Part shown: one piece after another, positions 1-8,520 of the stretch | Layout of the letters: every line of letters starts with the position of its first letter | Position numbering within the stretch: position 1 is the stretch's first letter | Origin: Hyphomicrobium_A sp963722495 | GTDB lineage: Bacteria; Pseudomonadota; Alphaproteobacteria; Rhizobiales; Hyphomicrobiaceae | Direction of reading: 5' to 3' | NCBI GenBank assembly: GCA_963722495.1 | Contig: CAVRND010000011.1 | Span: 248,001 to 312,000, forward strand | Length of the DNA: 64,000 nt | Program-made: the position numbers and the translations under genes | Notes under the pieces: generated by a model | The model's input: the letters and a program-made list of their open reading frames with translations, nothing else | Told to the model about the DNA's origin: nothing | Databases searched by the model: none

Positions 1-426
1 ACCTGGGCATTCTTCCAGGCGAAGAACATCCGCCGTCACGAGCTGCGGCTGCAGACCGCCGAGTTCGAGGTGCTGCTCGCCACCCAGCCGAACCTCTCCG
101 ATGCCGCCCGCGCGCTGATCGACGAGAAGCTGAAGAAGTATCGCGCCGACGAGATCCGCCTGACATCGGAGCCCGATACCGGCGAGGGGGTCGAGGAGCT
201 CAAGGTCAGGGCCAAGGCTCTCGAGGTTCAGCGCGACCGCGCCATGGTCAAGGACCCGTATTTCGACTACGGGCAGGCGCTGCTGCAGATCGCCATCGTC
301 CTCGCCTCAGTGGCCATTATTACCGGCGGCACGGTGCTGCTGGTGCTCAGCGCCGTGCTGGCCGGCATCGGCACCCTGTCGACCCTCAACGGCTTCCTCC
401 TCTTCTTTTCCGGCTCGTTTCTCTAA
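1..426 (+). CDS. DUF4337 family protein, C-terminal part
   Basis: The frame is open from the first base, so the 5' end lies outside the window; 141 codons remain. The visible part begins WAFFQAKNIRRHELRL, passes through a charged helical stretch, reaches an YFDYGQALLQIAIVLASVA transmembrane segment and ends in a second hydrophobic segment near LNGFLLFF. This order matches the C-terminal half of the DUF4337 family, small membrane proteins of unknown role. Stop at 424-426. An internal GTG at 70 is not the real start because the homology continues upstream of it. No function is assigned. Confidence 0.72.
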   Translation, partial: TWAFFQAKNIRRHELRLQTAEFEVLLATQPNLSDAARALIDEKLKKYRADEIRLTSEPDTGEGVEELKVRAKALEVQRDRAMVKDPYFDYGQALLQIAIVLASVAIITGGTVLLVLSAVLAGIGTLSTLNGFLLFFSGSFL

Positions 427-509
427 GCCGCCCTCCCCTTGCCGCCGCCAGTCCTAGCGGCTAGCACTACGGCGCTTTTCTCCACCCTTCAGTCCGGGCC
501 TGTCACCGC

Positions 510-1622
510 ATGACCACGTACAACCTGCTCCTTCTGCCCGGCGACGGGATCGGCGTTGAAACCATCGCCGAGGTCGAGCGCATCGTCGACTTCTTCGACA
601 AGGCCGGCAGCGCCAAGTTCGCGACCGAGACCGACCTCGTCGGCGGGGCGGCCTATGACAAGCACGGCGTCGCCATCACCGATGCTGCCATGGACAAGGC
701 GCAGAAGGCCGACGCAGTCATCTTCGGCGCGGTGGGCGGCCCGAAGTGGGACGGCGTGCCATACGCCATGCGGCCGGAAGCCGGACTGCTGCGCCTGCGC
801 AAGGATCTGGGCCTGTTCGCCAACCTGCGCCCGGCCATCTGCTATCCGGCGCTCGCCGACGCCTCCTCGCTGAAGCGCGAGCTGGTCGAAGGCCTCGACA
901 TCATGATCGTGCGCGAACTGACCGGCGGGGTCTACTTCGGCGAGCCGAAGGAAATCGTCACGCTGGAAAACGGCGAGAAGCGCGCTGTCGATACCCAGAT
1001 CTACACGACGTCGGAGATCGAGCGCATCGCCAAGGTGGCCTTCGACCTTGCCCGCAAGCGCGGCAACAAAGTGCACTCGGCGGATAAGCGCAACGTCATG
1101 CGCACCGGCGTCTTGTGGAACGAGGTCGTCACGGCGACGCACAAGTCGTACGCGCCCGACGTCAAACTCGAGCACATCCTGGCCGACAACTGTGCCATGC
1201 AGCTGGTGCGCAACCCCAAGCAGTTCGACGTCATCGTCACCGACAACCTGTTCGGTGACGTGCTGTCCGACGAGGCCGCCATGGCGACCGGCTCGCTCGG
1301 CATGCTGCCGTCGGCTTCGCTCGGCGCGCCCGATGCCAAGACCGGCAAGCGCAAGGCGCTCTACGAGCCCGTGCACGGCTCGGCGCCCGACATCGCCGGT
1401 CAGGGGCTGGCCAATCCCATCGCCACCATCGCCTCGTTCGGCATGGCGCTGCGCTATTCCTTCGACATGGGCAAGGAAGCCGATCTGCTCGACAAGGCGA
1501 TCGCCGGCGTCCTGGCCGCGGGGCTGCGCACCGGCGACATCATGCAGCCCGGCATGAACAAGGTCGGCACGGCCGCCATGGGCAGCGCCATCCTCGAACA
1601 GCTGCGCACCCTCTCCGCGTAG
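510..1622 (+). CDS. leuB: 3-isopropylmalate dehydrogenase
   Basis: Catalyses the NAD-dependent oxidative decarboxylation of 3-isopropylmalate, the third step of leucine synthesis, in the cytosol. At 370 aa it has full family length. Seen: LLPGDGIGVE at the N-terminus, the RELTGGVYFGEP segment with the catalytic Tyr, SADKRNVM with the catalytic Lys, and the metal-binding VTDNLFGDVLSDEAA segment. The ATG at 510 starts exactly at the conserved N-terminus. asd follows 126 bp downstream on the same strand. leuD is about 25 kb away and leuC is absent, so the leu genes are not together here. Confidence 0.97.
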   Translation: MTTYNLLLLPGDGIGVETIAEVERIVDFFDKAGSAKFATETDLVGGAAYDKHGVAITDAAMDKAQKADAVIFGAVGGPKWDGVPYAMRPEAGLLRLRKDLGLFANLRPAICYPALADASSLKRELVEGLDIMIVRELTGGVYFGEPKEIVTLENGEKRAVDTQIYTTSEIERIAKVAFDLARKRGNKVHSADKRNVMRTGVLWNEVVTATHKSYAPDVKLEHILADNCAMQLVRNPKQFDVIVTDNLFGDVLSDEAAMATGSLGMLPSASLGAPDAKTGKRKALYEPVHGSAPDIAGQGLANPIATIASFGMALRYSFDMGKEADLLDKAIAGVLAAGLRTGDIMQPGMNKVGTAAMGSAILEQLRTLSA

Positions 1623-1748
1623 GACGGCCCACCAAACCACTCGAGACCGCCGGAGATCCGCGACACCCCTTGCGCGGGGCGGCGACCGCGCGTAAGTGAG
1701 CCGCAGATGCGGCATCCGCCGCGGGCTCTTGAGAAATCGGGTTTGACG

Positions 1749-2777
1749 ATGGGTTATAAGGTCGCCGTTGTGGGCGCCACGGGCAACGTGGGCCGCGAAA
1801 TGCTGAACGTCCTGGCGGAGCGTGAATTCCCCGCCGACGAAGTGTTTGCCATCGCCTCTCGCCGTTCGGTGGGCGTCGAGGTGTCGTTCGGCGACAAGAC
1901 GCTCAAGTGCCAGGACCTCGAGCAGTTCGACTTCTCCAAGGCCGACTTCTGCCTCATGTCGGCCGGCTCGGCGGTGTCCAAGGAGTGGTCGCCGCGCATC
2001 GGCGCCAAGGGCTGTATCGTCATCGATAACTCGTCGGCCTGGCGCTATGACCGCGACGTGCCGTTGATCGTGCCGGAAGTGAATGCGGACGCCGTGGCCG
2101 GCTACACCAAGAAGAACATCATCGCCAATCCGAACTGCTCGACCGCGCAGCTCGTTGTCGTGTTGAAGCCCCTGCACGATGCCGCGACCATCAAGCGCGT
2201 CGTCGTCTCCACCTATCAGTCCGTCTCCGGCGCCGGCAAGGAAGCCATGGACGAGCTGTGGACGCAGACGAAGAGCAAATACGTGCCCGGCGGTGACATC
2301 GAGCCGTCGAAGTTCCCCAAGCAGATCGCCTTCAATTGCATTCCTCACATCGACGTCTTCATGGAGGACGGTTACACGAAGGAGGAATGGAAGATGATGG
2401 TCGAGACCAAGAAGATCCTCGACCCGAAGATCAAGCTCACGGCGACATGCGTGCGCGTGCCGGTGTTCGTCGGCCATTCCGAAGCCGTGACCATCGAGTT
2501 CGAGGATCCGATCAGCCCCGAAGATGCGCGCAAGATCCTGCGTGAATCGCCGGGCGTCATGGTCGTCGATAAGCGGGAGCCGGGCGGTTACATCACGCCG
2601 GTCGAGGCCGCCGGCGAGTTCGCGACCTACGTCTCGCGCATCCGCGAGGATGCGACGGTCGAGAACGGCTTGTCGCTGTGGATCGTCGCCGACAACCTCT
2701 TGAAGGGCGCGGCGCTCAACACCGTGCAGATCGCCGAGACGATCATCAACCGCAAGCTCATACCAAACGCCGCCTGA
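1749..2777 (+). CDS. asd: aspartate-semialdehyde dehydrogenase
   Basis: Reduces aspartyl phosphate to aspartate semialdehyde, the branch point to lysine/diaminopimelate, threonine and methionine. Seen: the VVGATGNVGREM nucleotide-binding loop at the N-terminus, the active-site Cys in NPNCSTAQ, and the QSVSGAGKEAMDEL segment. An upstream ATG at 1707 is in frame, but the protein homology begins with MGYKVAVVGAT, so I choose 1749, giving 342 aa, the usual length. It lies downstream of leuB, an arrangement common in Rhizobiales. Confidence 0.96.
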   Translation: MGYKVAVVGATGNVGREMLNVLAEREFPADEVFAIASRRSVGVEVSFGDKTLKCQDLEQFDFSKADFCLMSAGSAVSKEWSPRIGAKGCIVIDNSSAWRYDRDVPLIVPEVNADAVAGYTKKNIIANPNCSTAQLVVVLKPLHDAATIKRVVVSTYQSVSGAGKEAMDELWTQTKSKYVPGGDIEPSKFPKQIAFNCIPHIDVFMEDGYTKEEWKMMVETKKILDPKIKLTATCVRVPVFVGHSEAVTIEFEDPISPEDARKILRESPGVMVVDKREPGGYITPVEAAGEFATYVSRIREDATVENGLSLWIVADNLLKGAALNTVQIAETIINRKLIPNAA

Positions 2778-2824
2778 TCGAGGCGGCGTTTGCCGGGGGC
2801 GTTACGGTTGCGAACCGGCTCGGG

Positions 2825-3310
2825 CTATTCTGCCTCGGCGGCTTCTGCGGCCTGCAGCTTGCTCAGTGCGGTCACGATCAAGTTGAGATCCTGCAGGAAC
2901 CGCTCGCGCTGCTGTCCCGGAAGCACGCCAAGGATCTTGTCGTCGACCCTCTTTGCCAGCGGGTCGGCCGCCTTCAGCACTTTCCAGCCCTCATCGGTCA
3001 GCTTGACCGAATAGGCGCGCGCATCCTCTTTGGTGCGACGCCGCTGTAGTAGGCCCTTTTTCAGCATGCGCCGGACGATGTCGGCCAGCGTCGAGCGATC
3101 GACGCCCGTCTTGTCGACGAGATGCGTCTGGCTGACGCCCTCGTTCTGAGAAACGGCGACCAGAACCGCGTACTGGCGCGGCGTCAGATCCCCCACTCCC
3201 ATCTCGCCTTGGAAGATATCGCTGGCGCATTGACCCGCCCGATGCAGCAAGTGAATTGGGGATCGCTCCAGTCTTCCGCCGGCCATTTCGCGCGCCTTGT
3301 GACGTGTCAT
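2825..3310 (-). CDS. MarR family transcriptional regulator
   Basis: A 161-aa winged-helix regulator. Seen: LTPRQYAVLVAVSQNEGVSQ leading into the recognition region TGVDRSTLADIVRRMLKKGL, then the wing RRTKEDARAYSVKLTDEG and a C-terminal dimerisation helix. I start it at the ATG (3308-3310) giving MTRHKAREMAGG, because residues upstream in the longer frame are unlike the family. It converges on asd. The ligand and targets are unknown; an inverted repeat about 125 bp upstream (3434-3460) could be its operator. Confidence 0.85.
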   Translation of the reverse strand: MTRHKAREMAGGRLERSPIHLLHRAGQCASDIFQGEMGVGDLTPRQYAVLVAVSQNEGVSQTHLVDKTGVDRSTLADIVRRMLKKGLLQRRRTKEDARAYSVKLTDEGWKVLKAADPLAKRVDDKILGVLPGQQRERFLQDLNLIVTALSKLQAAEAAEAE

Positions 3311-3433
3311 GATTGCTTTGGTCAAAGGCTGCGTGCTTCGAAAAGTCGGGTCGCGCCGACGTTTCGTCCCCCACGCCCACCTTTGCCTTTGTGGAATAGG
3401 TTGCGGTCCGGTTCGGAGAAAATACCAGATTTG

Positions 3434-3460
3434 ACCGTTCGTCCAGAGCAAAAGAACGGT
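3434..3460. promoter_or_regulatory. inverted repeat upstream of the MarR gene
   Basis: ACCGTTC at 3434-3440 and GAACGGT at 3454-3460 are perfect 7-bp arms separated by 13 bp. It sits in the 247-bp gap between the MarR gene (start 3310) and the end of yciB. It may be an operator for the MarR protein; that is inference from position only. Confidence 0.3.
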
Positions 3461-3557
3461 ATTCCGAGAACAAATCGTAAGATGTTTCAATGGAATACAT
3501 AGGAGGCAGAAGATCAGCATAAAGACGATACGTCGAGCATCGGGCCGGTATGGAGCA

Positions 3558-4148
3558 TTAGTCCGCCGGTATCTCATGCGCCTTAAGCAGGCCAATTTGC
3601 GCCACCGCGAATATCATCGTGATGGGCATAATCGCGAATACTTTAAAACTCACCCATGTGTCGGTTGATACAGTGCGCCAGACGACCTCATTAAGGATGG
3701 CGAGGAAGGCGAAAAAACACGCCCAACGTATCGTCAGCTTGCGCCAGCCGTCTTCGTTGAGGCGGAAGACCTCGCCGAACACCACCTTCAGCAGCGAGTG
3801 ACCCATCAGCAGTCCGACGAACAGAGACCCGGCAAACAGCGCATTGACGATGGTCGGCTTGAGCTTGATGAAATGGTCGTCCTGCAAATACAGCGTCAGG
3901 CCTCCGAACACGACGACGCAGGCGCCGGAGATGAGCGGCATCACGGGGATGCGTCCGAACACGAAGCGCGACGCGATGAGCGACACGACCGTCGCCCCCA
4001 TAAAAATGCCGGTGCCCCAGAAAATGCCCGCGCGCGCATTGACGATGAAGAAGACGACCAGCGGCCCGACCTCAACGGCGAGCTTCAACAGCTGCGACTG
4101 GGTTGCCGAAGGCGCCGCTTCTGGCTTGCTAGTGGCCTCATCGCCCAT
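3558..4148 (-). CDS. yciB: inner membrane septation protein A (first copy)
   Basis: A 196-aa integral membrane protein of the YciB/IspZ family, associated with cell-envelope spanning and division in other bacteria. Seen: the hallmark VGPLVVFFIVNARAGIFWG near residues 27-45, the FGGLTLYLQDDHFIKLKP segment, and four to five hydrophobic helices. It is last in the run dapF-mtaB-ftsY-yciB-yciB, and starts 48 bp after the stop of the second copy. It is clearly paralogous to its neighbour but diverged. Confidence 0.9.
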   Translation of the reverse strand: MGDEATSKPEAAPSATQSQLLKLAVEVGPLVVFFIVNARAGIFWGTGIFMGATVVSLIASRFVFGRIPVMPLISGACVVVFGGLTLYLQDDHFIKLKPTIVNALFAGSLFVGLLMGHSLLKVVFGEVFRLNEDGWRKLTIRWACFFAFLAILNEVVWRTVSTDTWVSFKVFAIMPITMIFAVAQIGLLKAHEIPAD

Positions 4149-4195
4149 GTCCGTCTCACTCCCCTAAACGTTCATCGTCGGTTGCGCTGGCGCGC

Positions 4196-4942
4196 TTATC
4201 CCAGGTTAGCTTCGTGCTCGCTTGGCTTTTTCGTCAGGCCGGTACGATCGGCGGTACCCGCCGATGGCGCACGCGTGGCCGCTCGCGGCGCAGTTGCCAC
4301 CGGCGCTGCCAGCGCGATCCTCTCGCTCGGCTCCGGAATGCGATAGCGCTGCATCAGACGCGTCAAATAGTACGCGTACAGGCCCGAAAGCGGCATGATC
4401 AGCGCCACCTTGAAGGCGATCCAGATGCCGACGCCGTCCATTTGCATGCCCAGGAAGTCGTAGACCCGCTCATCCTTGAAGGTGAGGCGCACCGCCTCGT
4501 TGGCGAATGCGGTGAAGACGAAGAACCAGGCGAAGTTCCAGGTGAACTTGTTCCAGCCTTCCTCCGTGTAGTGGAAGGTCTTCTCGAACACGTACTTGAA
4601 GAAGTTGCGCTTGAAGTAGAGGCCGCCGAACAGAAACGCCGCGAACATGGCGTTGAAAATCGTCACCTTGATCTGCACCCACATCGGGTCGTGGGTGATG
4701 ATCGTCAGGCCGCCGAATACGACCGTGACGGTCGAGGCGATAACCGGAAACACCGGTAGCCGACCCAGCACCAGAAGCATCGAAGCGATGGCGACGACGG
4801 TGGAGATGATCAGCGCCCAGGTGCCGGCGGTGATGCCGTACATGGCGTTGACGATGAACATCAGCACGAGCGGTCCGAACTCGCTGAGGATGTTCACGGA
4901 CTGCTCGGCGTTGAAAGGCATCCATCGCTTGAGCGCGCTCAT
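4196..4942 (-). CDS. septation protein A paralogue (second copy, longer C-terminus)
   Basis: A 248-aa YciB/IspZ family protein. Seen: SEFGPLVLMFIVNAMYGI near the N-terminus, VVFGGLTIITHDPMWVQIK in the middle, and a FNAMFAAFLFGGLYFKRNFF segment, all matching the family. It differs from the adjacent copy by a roughly 40-residue hydrophilic Ala/Pro-rich tail after the last membrane helix (from about residue 205). It starts 71 bp after the ftsY stop, so it is probably co-transcribed with ftsY. Whether the two copies are redundant or form a pair is not known. Confidence 0.88.
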   Translation of the reverse strand: MSALKRWMPFNAEQSVNILSEFGPLVLMFIVNAMYGITAGTWALIISTVVAIASMLLVLGRLPVFPVIASTVTVVFGGLTIITHDPMWVQIKVTIFNAMFAAFLFGGLYFKRNFFKYVFEKTFHYTEEGWNKFTWNFAWFFVFTAFANEAVRLTFKDERVYDFLGMQMDGVGIWIAFKVALIMPLSGLYAYYLTRLMQRYRIPEPSERIALAAPVATAPRAATRAPSAGTADRTGLTKKPSEHEANLG

Positions 4943-5013
4943 GTGCCGGAGATTACCCTTCTGTCTTAAGAATTCTTGTTAGCTGCGTATTTAAGCTGCC
5001 GTTGCGGCGGTCG

Positions 5014-6048
5014 CTAGCTCCCGGCGATCGCCTGGGCGAACTCGCCCGCGTCAAACGGCTGCAGGTCGTCGATTCCCTCGCCCACGCCGATGGCGTGCAC
5101 GGGGAGCGCGTGTTTGGCCGAGATGGCGACCAGGATGCCACCGCGGGCCGTGCCATCGAGCTTGGTCATGACGAGGCCGGTGACCCCGGCGCGCTCGCGG
5201 AAAACGTCGACCTGCGAGAGCGCATTCTGGCCCGTGGTGGCGTCGAGGACGAGCAGCACGTCGTGCGGTGCGCTAGCGTCGAGCTTGCGCAGGACACGCA
5301 CGATCTTGGAGAGTTCTTCCATCAGACCCTCCTTGTTCTGCAGTCGCCCGGCGGTGTCGACCAGCAGCACGTCGGCACCTTCGTCGCGCGCGCGCGCCAT
5401 CGCGTCGTAGACGAGCCCTGCGGCGTCGGCGCCCGCGGAACCCGAGACAACGCTTGAGCCCGTGCGCGCGCCCCAGATGCCGAGCTGCTCGATGGCGGCG
5501 GCGCGGAACGTGTCGCCGGCGGCGAGCATCACCTTCTTGCCTTGGCCGCTGAGCTGCGAGGCGAGCTTGCCGATGGTCGTCGTCTTGCCGGTTCCATTGA
5601 CGCCGACGATGAGGATGACGTGCGGTTTGTGCGCGCCGCTGACGATGAGCGGTTTGGCGACCGGCGCCAGCACGCGCTCCACTTCGCTCTTGAGCACCGA
5701 GCGCACGTCATCGGCGCTGATCTCTTTGTCGAAGCGACCCTTGCGCAGCGTGGTGATGATGTTCTCGGCCGTGCCGACGCCGAGATCAGCCTCGATAAGC
5801 AGGTCCTCAAGGTCGTCCAGCGTCGCCGCGTCGAGCTTCTTCTTGGTGAAGATTCCGGTGATACCGTCGGTGAGCTTCGCCGACGTCTTGCCGAGGCCCT
5901 GCTTGAGGCGGCCGAACCAGCCTGTCGCTTTGGCAGGCGTGTCTGTCGGCAGCTCGGCAGGCGTTTCAATTGTTGCGTCCGTCGCCGGCGCGGTGTCGCC
6001 GGCACTCTTGCCGCTCCAAAGCCGGCTGAATGCGCCTTTGCCGCTCAC
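5014..6048 (-). CDS. ftsY: signal recognition particle receptor
   Basis: The membrane-associated SRP GTPase that docks Ffh-bound ribosomes for co-translational insertion. 344 aa. Seen: a short acidic/variable A domain (residues 1-45), the helical N domain, then G-domain motifs VNGTGKTTTIGKLA (P-loop), DTFRAAAIEQL, VLLVDTAGRLQNKEGLM and VMTKLDGTARGG. The start codon overlaps the mtaB stop (ATGA), indicating translational coupling. Its partner ffh is at 10.2 kb. Confidence 0.96.
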   Translation of the reverse strand: MSGKGAFSRLWSGKSAGDTAPATDATIETPAELPTDTPAKATGWFGRLKQGLGKTSAKLTDGITGIFTKKKLDAATLDDLEDLLIEADLGVGTAENIITTLRKGRFDKEISADDVRSVLKSEVERVLAPVAKPLIVSGAHKPHVILIVGVNGTGKTTTIGKLASQLSGQGKKVMLAAGDTFRAAAIEQLGIWGARTGSSVVSGSAGADAAGLVYDAMARARDEGADVLLVDTAGRLQNKEGLMEELSKIVRVLRKLDASAPHDVLLVLDATTGQNALSQVDVFRERAGVTGLVMTKLDGTARGGILVAISAKHALPVHAIGVGEGIDDLQPFDAGEFAQAIAGS

Positions 6049-7301
6049 GCCAGCACCTCGCCGGAAAGGCGCTGGCCGTCGTGGCCGCTGACGCGCGCTT
6101 GTACCAGTACGCCTGCGGGGACAGTCGCGGGCACGTGCATTTCAGCGAACTGACGCGTACGCCCGACGCCGCCTTTCTCGACCAACAGCTCGACTTCGGC
6201 GCCGGCGTGGCGATCGAGGAAGCGCGTCAACGTGGCGGCACCCTTTTCGCGCAGCTGCGCGGCGCGATCCTTCACAACCGCCCGCTCGACCTGCGGCATG
6301 CGCGCGGCAGGCGTGCCTTCGCGCGGCGAGAACGGGAATACGTGCAGGTAGGTGAGGTTGCAGTCGTCGACGACGCTCAGCGAGTTGGCGAACATCTCGT
6401 CGGTCTCGGTGGGAAATCCGGCGATGAGGTCGGCGCCAAAAACCGTATCAGGGCGCAAGCGCAGCACGTCCTCGCAAAATTGCACGGCGTCGGCGCGGCG
6501 ATGGCGCCGCTTCATGCGCTTGAGGATCATGTCGTCGCCGGCCTGCATGGACAAATGCAGATGCGGCATCAGACGCTCTTCGTCGGCGATGGCGCGCATC
6601 AGCTCCTCGTCCGCCTCGACCTGGTCGATGGACGACAGACGCAGCCGCTCCAACTCGGGCACCAGTTTGAGGATCTGACGCACCAGTACGCCGAGCGGCG
6701 GCTCGCCGGGCAGATCGGCACCGTAGGAGGTGATGTCGACGCCGGTGAGCACCACCTCGCGGCAGCCGCCTTCGACGACGCGGCGCACGTGCGCCACGAT
6801 CTCGCCGGCCGGCACCGAGCGCGACGGCCCGCGGCCGAACGGAATGATGCAGAAGGTGCAGCGATGATCGCAGCCGTTCTGGATCTGCACGTACGCGCGG
6901 GTGCGCGATCCGAAACCGTCGATGAGATGTCCGGCGGTCTCGCGCACGCTCATGATGTCGTCGACCTGCACGCGCTCGGAGCCGGCGGTCGAAAGTGCGG
7001 CGAACGTCTCGGCCTTCATCTTCTCGGCATTGCCGATGACGTGGTCGACCTCGCTCAGGGCGGCGAACCGCTCAGGCTCGATCTGCGCGGCGCAGCCGGT
7101 GACGATGATGCGCGCGTCGGGATTCTCGCGGCGCAGCCTGCGGATCGTCTTTGTCGCCTGGCGCACGGCTTCGGACGTCACGGCGCACGTGTTGACGATG
7201 ATCGCATCGTCGAGGCCGGCCGCTTCGGCATGATTGCGGATGACATCGGACTCGTACGCATTGAGCCGGCAGCCGAGCGTTATGATGCGGGGATCGGCCA
7301 T
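6045..7301 (-). CDS. mtaB: tRNA N6-threonylcarbamoyladenosine(37) methylthiotransferase MtaB
   Basis: Radical-SAM enzyme adding a methylthio group to t6A37 of tRNAs that read ANN codons. 418 aa. Seen: an N-terminal UPF0004 domain with Cys in TLGCRLNAYE, VNTCAVTSEA and VTGCAAQIEP, which ligand the second iron-sulfur cluster; the radical-SAM CxxxCxxC in CDHRCTFCIIPFGRG; and a C-terminal TRAM-like part. It overlaps ftsY by 4 bp. dapF lies upstream, separated by a repeat-bearing 308-bp gap. Confidence 0.94.
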   Translation of the reverse strand: MADPRIITLGCRLNAYESDVIRNHAEAAGLDDAIIVNTCAVTSEAVRQATKTIRRLRRENPDARIIVTGCAAQIEPERFAALSEVDHVIGNAEKMKAETFAALSTAGSERVQVDDIMSVRETAGHLIDGFGSRTRAYVQIQNGCDHRCTFCIIPFGRGPSRSVPAGEIVAHVRRVVEGGCREVVLTGVDITSYGADLPGEPPLGVLVRQILKLVPELERLRLSSIDQVEADEELMRAIADEERLMPHLHLSMQAGDDMILKRMKRRHRRADAVQFCEDVLRLRPDTVFGADLIAGFPTETDEMFANSLSVVDDCNLTYLHVFPFSPREGTPAARMPQVERAVVKDRAAQLREKGAATLTRFLDRHAGAEVELLVEKGGVGRTRQFAEMHVPATVPAGVLVQARVSGHDGQRLSGEVLA

Positions 7302-7454
7302 ACTGATCAGGAGACCTCGGCGGCGGCGGTTGCGCGGTACGAACGTAAACCGATCCGCGCGGTGGGAGCCTGGCGCAAACGGGATATCCGGCCGGTTAAT
7401 AGTGGGGCGGTCATACTGGACAACTTTGTCGTTCGCTAGACAGTTGCGCGCGCT

Positions 7455-7621
7455 CTAGTGTCCCGGTTGCAAAGTTCGCCCGAGGTCGCGGCCAGGCTGG
7501 GAGCGAGCTTTGGAACCATAAGGGACACTAGGATCATTGGCTTGCTAGTGCGATTCAGATCGAGAAATTCGCGCGGTCCCGAGCCGCTTAACGATGGCGA
7601 ATTTCTCGATCATCGCACTAG
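7455..7621. repeat. compound palindromic repeat, copy 1 (two hairpins)
   Basis: Two hairpins in tandem fill most of the gap between mtaB and dapF. Hairpin A: CTAGTGTCCC (7455-7464) pairs perfectly with GGGACACTAG (7522-7531), with an inner AAAGTTCGC/GCGAGCTTT pairing. Hairpin B: CTAGTGCGAT (7545-7554) pairs with ATCGCACTAG (7612-7621), with an inner CGAGAAATTCGC/GCGAATTTCTCG arm. A second copy with the same architecture is at 26832-26996. The right arm runs into the dapF coding region and contains its stop codon. No encoded protein or transposase is associated. Confidence 0.9.
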
Positions 7622-8467
7622 AGTATCCGGCGCCAGAGTGCCCTCAAACTCCAGTTCGGCCGGGCCGCACATCAATACGCGGTCATCATTGGTCCAATCG
7701 ATGAAAAGCACCCCGCCGGGCAGCTCTACGGTTACCTGGCGGTCGGTGAGGCCTTTGCGCGCCGCAGCAACGGCGGCGGCGCAGGCGGCCGTGCCACACG
7801 CCTTGGTGAGCCCGGCGCCCCGCTCCCAGGTGCGCAGCCGCAGGCCGTTACGGGACGTGACCTGGGCGAGCGAGATATTGGCCCGCTCGGGAAATATCGG
7901 ATGGTTCTCGAGCAGCGGCCCGAAGCGGCCGAGGTCATGGGCATTGACGTCGTCGACCCAGAAGATCGCGTGCGGGTTGCCGACGTTGACCACCGATGGC
8001 GTGTGCAGCACCGGCGCGTCGATAGGTCCGATCTGCAGCTCGATGCCGGTCGTGTCTGCGAACGGCTCGGCGAGCGGGATGTCCTCCCAGCCGAAGCGGG
8101 GCTTGCCCATGTCGATGGTGATGCGGTCGGCGCCGTCGACGTTCGCCTTCAGCAGGCCCGCACTCGTCTCGACGCTTACCTCGGAGCGGCCCAACTCTTC
8201 AGCGGCGATGAGCGCGATGCATCGCGTGGCGTTGCCGCATGCGCCGACCTCCGAGCCATCCGCATTGAAGATGCGCATGAAGACGTCCGCCTTCTGTGAC
8301 GGCTCCATGACAATCACCTGATCGCAGCCGACGCCCTTATGCCGGTCGCCGATGCGCTGCGCTTCTTCTGCGCCGAGTTTGATGGGACGCGCGCGCGCGT
8401 CGAGTACGACGAAGTCGTTTCCGAGCCCGTTCATTTTGCGGAAGGGGATGCTGGCGGCGTCGCTCAT
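7610..8467 (-). CDS. dapF: diaminopimelate epimerase
   Basis: Interconverts LL- and meso-diaminopimelate for lysine and peptidoglycan. 285 aa. Seen: FRKMNGLGNDFVVLDAR at the N-terminus, the catalytic Cys in GACGNATRC (about residue 80) and the second catalytic Cys in KACGTAACAAAVAA (about residue 225). The ATG at 8467 is chosen over an upstream in-frame start because homology begins at MSDAASIPFRKM. The last codons (Leu-Val-Arg-stop) lie inside the palindromic repeat, so the repeat supplies the stop codon. The gene diverges from the sugar dehydrogenase at 8521. Confidence 0.95.
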   Translation of the reverse strand: MSDAASIPFRKMNGLGNDFVVLDARARPIKLGAEEAQRIGDRHKGVGCDQVIVMEPSQKADVFMRIFNADGSEVGACGNATRCIALIAAEELGRSEVSVETSAGLLKANVDGADRITIDMGKPRFGWEDIPLAEPFADTTGIELQIGPIDAPVLHTPSVVNVGNPHAIFWVDDVNAHDLGRFGPLLENHPIFPERANISLAQVTSRNGLRLRTWERGAGLTKACGTAACAAAVAAARKGLTDRQVTVELPGGVLFIDWTNDDRVLMCGPAELEFEGTLAPDTLVR

Positions 8468-8520
8468 GAGCCCATATATGGCCCGAAGGCCTAAAAAGAC
8501 AATCGAGGGAGAAGCGCCGG

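Noticed and set aside
489..2477. 662-codon open frame on the minus strand across leuB and asd
   Set aside because: It is antisense to two genes with complete family motifs; long antisense frames are common in high-GC DNA.
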